Assembly: GCA_030613045.1 (NCBI GenBank)
Contig: JAUWMS010000112.1
Coordinates: 1 to 7,412 of the forward strand
Direction of reading: 5' to 3'
Length of the DNA stretch: 7,412 nt
Origin: Candidatus Latescibacterota bacterium
Lineage (GTDB): Bacteria > Latescibacterota > 4484-107
The notes under the pieces were generated by a model that was not told the origin of the DNA, did not search any database, and saw nothing but the letters and a program-made list of their open reading frames with translations. The translations under genes and the position numbers were made by a program. Of this stretch, positions 5,497 to 7,412 are shown piece by piece. Numbering within the stretch: position 1 is the first letter of the stretch; each line of letters starts with the position of its first letter.

Positions 5497-6981
5497 ATGA
5501 AAAGATTTGCCATAATACTGCTATCCCTCGGACTTTGTGCCTCGGTCCAGGCCCAGCAGGAGACCTGGGATGCGCAGCCGGCGCGGGTTCAAGTGGACCG
5601 GGATCCGACGATCGTGCCGGTGGGTAAGGGGGCGATCTTCGTTCCGAGTATGACCAATCCGATTGCCGAGCCGATGGTTAGCATTTACCAGAACGGAAGG
5701 CTCGTCACTTCCGCGAAGACCGGGAATTGCGTCCTGGTGGAGCCGGGGACCTACGAGCTTAAGATCGGATCGGGTACGATCGCGCAGACGATGACGCGGA
5801 CGGTGGAGGTGGATGAGGGACACATTACCCTGCTGGAGCCCGATTGGTGCGGCTTGGTGATTGATGTCATTGATGAGAAACGCACGTCGGTCAAGGAGTC
5901 TTATGAGTTGTTTTATCAGTCGAAGCTGGAGAATTATGGAATCGGGTACGGGGCGGACGAGGAGTTGGGAGAGGAGCTTCGGACGTGGCTTCTGAAGACC
6001 GGACTTTACAAAATCGTGAAGACCGGGCAGAGTTTTTACACGACGGTTAATTTTGCGACGGTGCGCTTGTTTCCCGGTGAACTGGTAAAATATACACTGG
6101 TGGTGGACAGCGAAACCGGTAATTTTATCGGATTCGGCGTGCTCGATGAAACCTCCCGGCAGACCCGGATCAGGAACTGGAAGATCCGTTCGGAGATCAA
6201 CGGAAGTTTCTTGCTCAATTTTCAGAATACGGCGGCGGAGAAGGACCAATATACGCTCCAGTTGCTGACGGAATGGTATAATTATGCCCGCTATACGACG
6301 ATCTACCACAATTTTTTCACCCGTTTCATCATAGAGGGGGGGCTGTCGAGGCGACGGGGAGAGTCGTTCCGAAAATACGGGGATAAGGTGGAACTGAAGA
6401 GTTCGTATTCGTATCGGTTCTTTCAAAGGGTGGGACCTTACGTGCGGTTCGCCTTCGACACCAAGTTCTTCTCTTCCAAGCATTATTTTGATAAAGAGCA
6501 GGATTACGTCAATGCGCAAGGGGATACCGTTTACGCGGCCTCGGATGCGAATTTATCGCCGTCCTTTTTCCCACTCCACCTGAAGGAGGGAGTCGGAGCC
6601 AGCCTTTCCATCTGCAAGTCGCTGCGCTTAAATGCCAGTTTGAGAGCGGGCTACGGCGCCCGACAGACCTTTGTCAGGGATTCTTATTTGCTCATCGGGA
6701 ACAAATTGACGCCGATGAAGGAATCGCACCTCACCGGCATGGAAGTCCTATTGACGAGCGACGCCCGCGTGACTTCAAGGATCGCGATCAATTCGGAATT
6801 CGATATGCTGATGCCCAAAAGTGATCCGAACGCCTGGGTGTACGATTGGGAGAATCGGATTCGGATGTTTCTTACGAAATGGATGAGTCTGGACTATACG
6901 CTGGATCTGTTTCGCGAGGAAGGGGTGGATGAGCTCCAGTCCGAGCACCGGATTCTGGTGCGGTTTTCCTTTGTGCTTTGA
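5497..6981 (+). CDS. Secreted protein with PEGA-like N-terminal domain and predicted outer-membrane beta-barrel
   Basis: I do not recognise a named family. The 494-residue protein has a Sec signal peptide (1-19) with a likely cut after VQA at 17-19. Residues about 55-128 form a beta-rich domain reminiscent of PEGA-type surface-layer or carbohydrate-linked modules (VSIYQNGRLV, VEPGTYELKIGSG, then VEVDEGHITLLEPDWCGLVI). A helical and mixed segment follows (135-228). From about 230 to the end there are alternating-residue amphipathic strands separated by short turns and longer polar loops. The protein ends in RILVRFSFVL, a terminal strand with aromatic and hydrophobic residues typical of outer-membrane barrels. 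About 12 strands can be guessed. It starts 91 nt after the lipoprotein gene, behind AAGGAAAGGG. Context suggests an outer-membrane partner of the MCE system; this is inference. An unrelated porin-like or DUF3078/DUF481-type barrel is possible. Confidence 0.75.
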   Translation: MKRFAIILLSLGLCASVQAQQETWDAQPARVQVDRDPTIVPVGKGAIFVPSMTNPIAEPMVSIYQNGRLVTSAKTGNCVLVEPGTYELKIGSGTIAQTMTRTVEVDEGHITLLEPDWCGLVIDVIDEKRTSVKESYELFYQSKLENYGIGYGADEELGEELRTWLLKTGLYKIVKTGQSFYTTVNFATVRLFPGELVKYTLVVDSETGNFIGFGVLDETSRQTRIRNWKIRSEINGSFLLNFQNTAAEKDQYTLQLLTEWYNYARYTTIYHNFFTRFIIEGGLSRRRGESFRKYGDKVELKSSYSYRFFQRVGPYVRFAFDTKFFSSKHYFDKEQDYVNAQGDTVYAASDANLSPSFFPLHLKEGVGASLSICKSLRLNASLRAGYGARQTFVRDSYLLIGNKLTPMKESHLTGMEVLLTSDARVTSRIAINSEFDMLMPKSDPNAWVYDWENRIRMFLTKWMSLDYTLDLFREEGVDELQSEHRILVRFSFVL

Positions 6982-6982
6982 T

Positions 6983-7017
6983 TTGGTGCGTGGTGATTGG
7001 TGAGTGGTGATTGTGGA
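6983..7017. repeat. 7-bp tandem array (KTGGTGA), five units
   Basis: TTGGTGC, GTGGTGA, TTGGTGA, GTGGTGA and TTGTGGA follow one another with exact 7-bp spacing, beginning one base after the barrel gene's stop codon. The same heptamer type recurs in inverted orientation at 7265-7299. Confidence 0.85.
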
Positions 7018-7127
7018 ACATCTTCCTGACACAGAGACCAGGGCGGGAGGCTGTTGTCTTTCTCTGGGTGCTCTGTTCGGGATGATCCCCAAGCTGTTGT
7101 GAAAGTTGCTCCAATTTTTTTGATATT

Positions 7128-7160
7128 AGATTTCCGAAGTCTGACAGACTTCGGAAATCT
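7128..7160. repeat. Perfect palindrome, 16-bp arms, 1-nt centre; possible terminator
   Basis: AGATTTCCGAAGTCTG (7128-7143) and its exact reverse complement (7145-7160) surround a single A. TTTGTT follows immediately. A strong RNA hairpin plus a short T-rich tail could end transcription of the barrel gene, although the T-run is interrupted. TTCCGAAGTCTG...CAGACTTCGGAA is also the form of a dispersed intergenic repeat, so it may be primarily a mobile-type palindrome. Confidence 0.8.
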
Positions 7161-7248
7161 TTTGTTCCGTAAAACTCCGATTTGGAAGATTCAGGGAATT
7201 CGCGAAGAAACCAAATTCAAACAGGCTTCCGAGGTCGTATTCAGAAAC

Positions 7249-7257
7249 GGGAGGTGA
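7249..7257 (+). promoter_or_regulatory. Shine-Dalgarno site for the STAS gene
   Basis: GGGAGGTGA is nearly a full match to the anti-Shine-Dalgarno sequence. It is 7 nt (counting from GGAGG) before the TTG at 7262 and decides this non-ATG start over the GTG at 7301. Confidence 0.65.
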
Positions 7258-7261
7258 CGAG

Positions 7262-7412
7262 TTGACCCACTCACCACTCACCACTCTCCAATCGCCCATT
7301 GTGCTCGCGGGAGATGTGGATTTGGCGCATATTTCCGGGATTCAGCGGACATTGGAGCAGGCGATCCGGGATGCGGAAGGGGCGGAGGTGGTGTTGGAGT
7401 GTTCGGGAATCG
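7262..7412 (+). CDS. STAS domain protein, N-terminal part (possible STAS-MlaE permease), cut by window edge
   Basis: Fifty codons are visible from TTG 7262. The sequence SPIVLAGDVDLAHISGIQRT (11-30), then LEQAIRDAEGAEVVLECSGI (31-50), matches the first half of a STAS domain: first strand, the G-D-x-D turn, helix 1, and the strand before the expected DSSG loop, which lies beyond the edge. STAS domains occur as anti-sigma-factor antagonists, as MlaB next to MlaE permeases, and fused to the front of some MlaE-family permeases. The MCE and auxiliary lipoprotein genes upstream make the MlaB or fused-MlaE reading attractive, but this is inference. Residues about 2-13 are encoded by a heptamer array inserted between start codon and domain. 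Confidence 0.75.
   Translation, partial: MTHSPLTTLQSPIVLAGDVDLAHISGIQRTLEQAIRDAEGAEVVLECSGI
7265..7299. repeat. 7-bp tandem array (CACCACT), five units, inside the STAS gene start
   Basis: ACCCACT, CACCACT, CACCACT, CTCCAAT and CGCCCAT follow with exact 7-bp spacing directly after the TTG start codon. The complement strand reads as the same heptamer type as 6983-7017. Positions 7275-7293 are the inverse of 6995-7013 at 17 of 19 bases. Confidence 0.8.

Larger units (their letters stand above)
7018..7261. other. Gap between barrel and STAS genes: no convincing gene or promoter
   Basis: Together with the array before it this is a 280-bp non-coding stretch. It holds an imperfect hairpin (ACAGAG 7031-7036 with CTCTGT 7071-7076, partly extended inward), an AT-rich run near 7111-7130, the perfect palindrome 7128-7160 and the Shine-Dalgarno site of the next gene. 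A 67-codon frame, 7054-7257, runs through the palindrome but shows no protein-like features. Confidence 0.6.

Noticed and set aside
5521..6519. 332-codon frame on the minus strand
   Set aside because: It lies wholly within the barrel gene, is rich in Arg, His, Leu and Pro as expected of an antisense shadow, and shows no motif or ribosome site.
5453..7059. Similarity between GGAGCCTGTTGTCT (5453-5466) and GGAGGCTGTTGTCT (7046-7059) as a shared intergenic motif
   Set aside because: A single 13-of-14 match is expected a few times by chance in a window of this size, and flanking similarity is weak.
7106..7130. Promoter TTGCTC ... TATTAG before the STAS gene
   Set aside because: The spacing is too short and the hexamers are poor; the downstream palindrome would also lie in the leader.
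7054..7257. 67-codon + frame ending at the Shine-Dalgarno site of the STAS gene
   Set aside because: It runs through the imperfect hairpin and the perfect palindrome, so its peptide is repeat-derived; no ribosome site or conserved pattern is seen.

Overview
The window comes from a diderm (Gram-negative type) bacterium of moderate to slightly high GC. The evidence is an envelope lipid-transport gene set: an MCE (MlaD-type) protein, an auxiliary lipoprotein and an outer-membrane barrel. TTG and GTG starts with strong Shine-Dalgarno sites are used. Gene junctions carry heptamer arrays and hairpin repeats of the kind common in uncultured FCB-group phyla and cyanobacteria. I cannot name the phylum; an FCB-related lineage is only a guess. 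All recognised genes are on the + strand.

Layout. (1) 2-1198: a membrane-linked family 2 glycosyltransferase, cut by the left edge. (2) 1202-2239: a multi-pass protein of the UPF0104 / lysylphosphatidylglycerol-synthase membrane family, 3 nt after gene 1. Its N-terminus reads straight through an intergenic-type repeat (29-bp-arm hairpin plus a 7-bp tandem array). (3) 2240-2408: a repeat hairpin, then a near-consensus sigma-70 promoter with an overlapping palindromic operator candidate. (4) 2409-3542: a stand-alone AAA/STAND-like ATPase with a C-terminal winged helix, probably an accessory insertion. (5) 3625-4584 MCE protein, 4644-5405 ABC-transport auxiliary lipoprotein, 5497-6981 secreted protein with a predicted outer-membrane beta-barrel. 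(6) 6982-7261: a 280-bp gap with a heptamer array and a perfect 16-bp-arm palindrome. (7) 7262 to the edge: the N-terminal half of a STAS domain, possibly the front of a STAS-MlaE fused permease.

Working model. Genes 3625-6981, and perhaps the STAS gene, form an Mla-like phospholipid transport operon. The MCE protein is anchored in the inner membrane and spans the periplasm, the lipoprotein assists, and the barrel protein would be a lineage-specific outer-membrane partner. No MlaE permease body or MlaF ATPase lies inside the window. The glycosyltransferase and flippase-like pair looks like a separate lipid or glycan modification unit.

The most unusual property is four different 7-bp-period arrays in 7.4 kb, all at gene boundaries. 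Two lie between the start codon and the conserved domain of a gene, and one supplies a stop codon. Because 7 is not a multiple of 3, a change in copy number would shift the frame.
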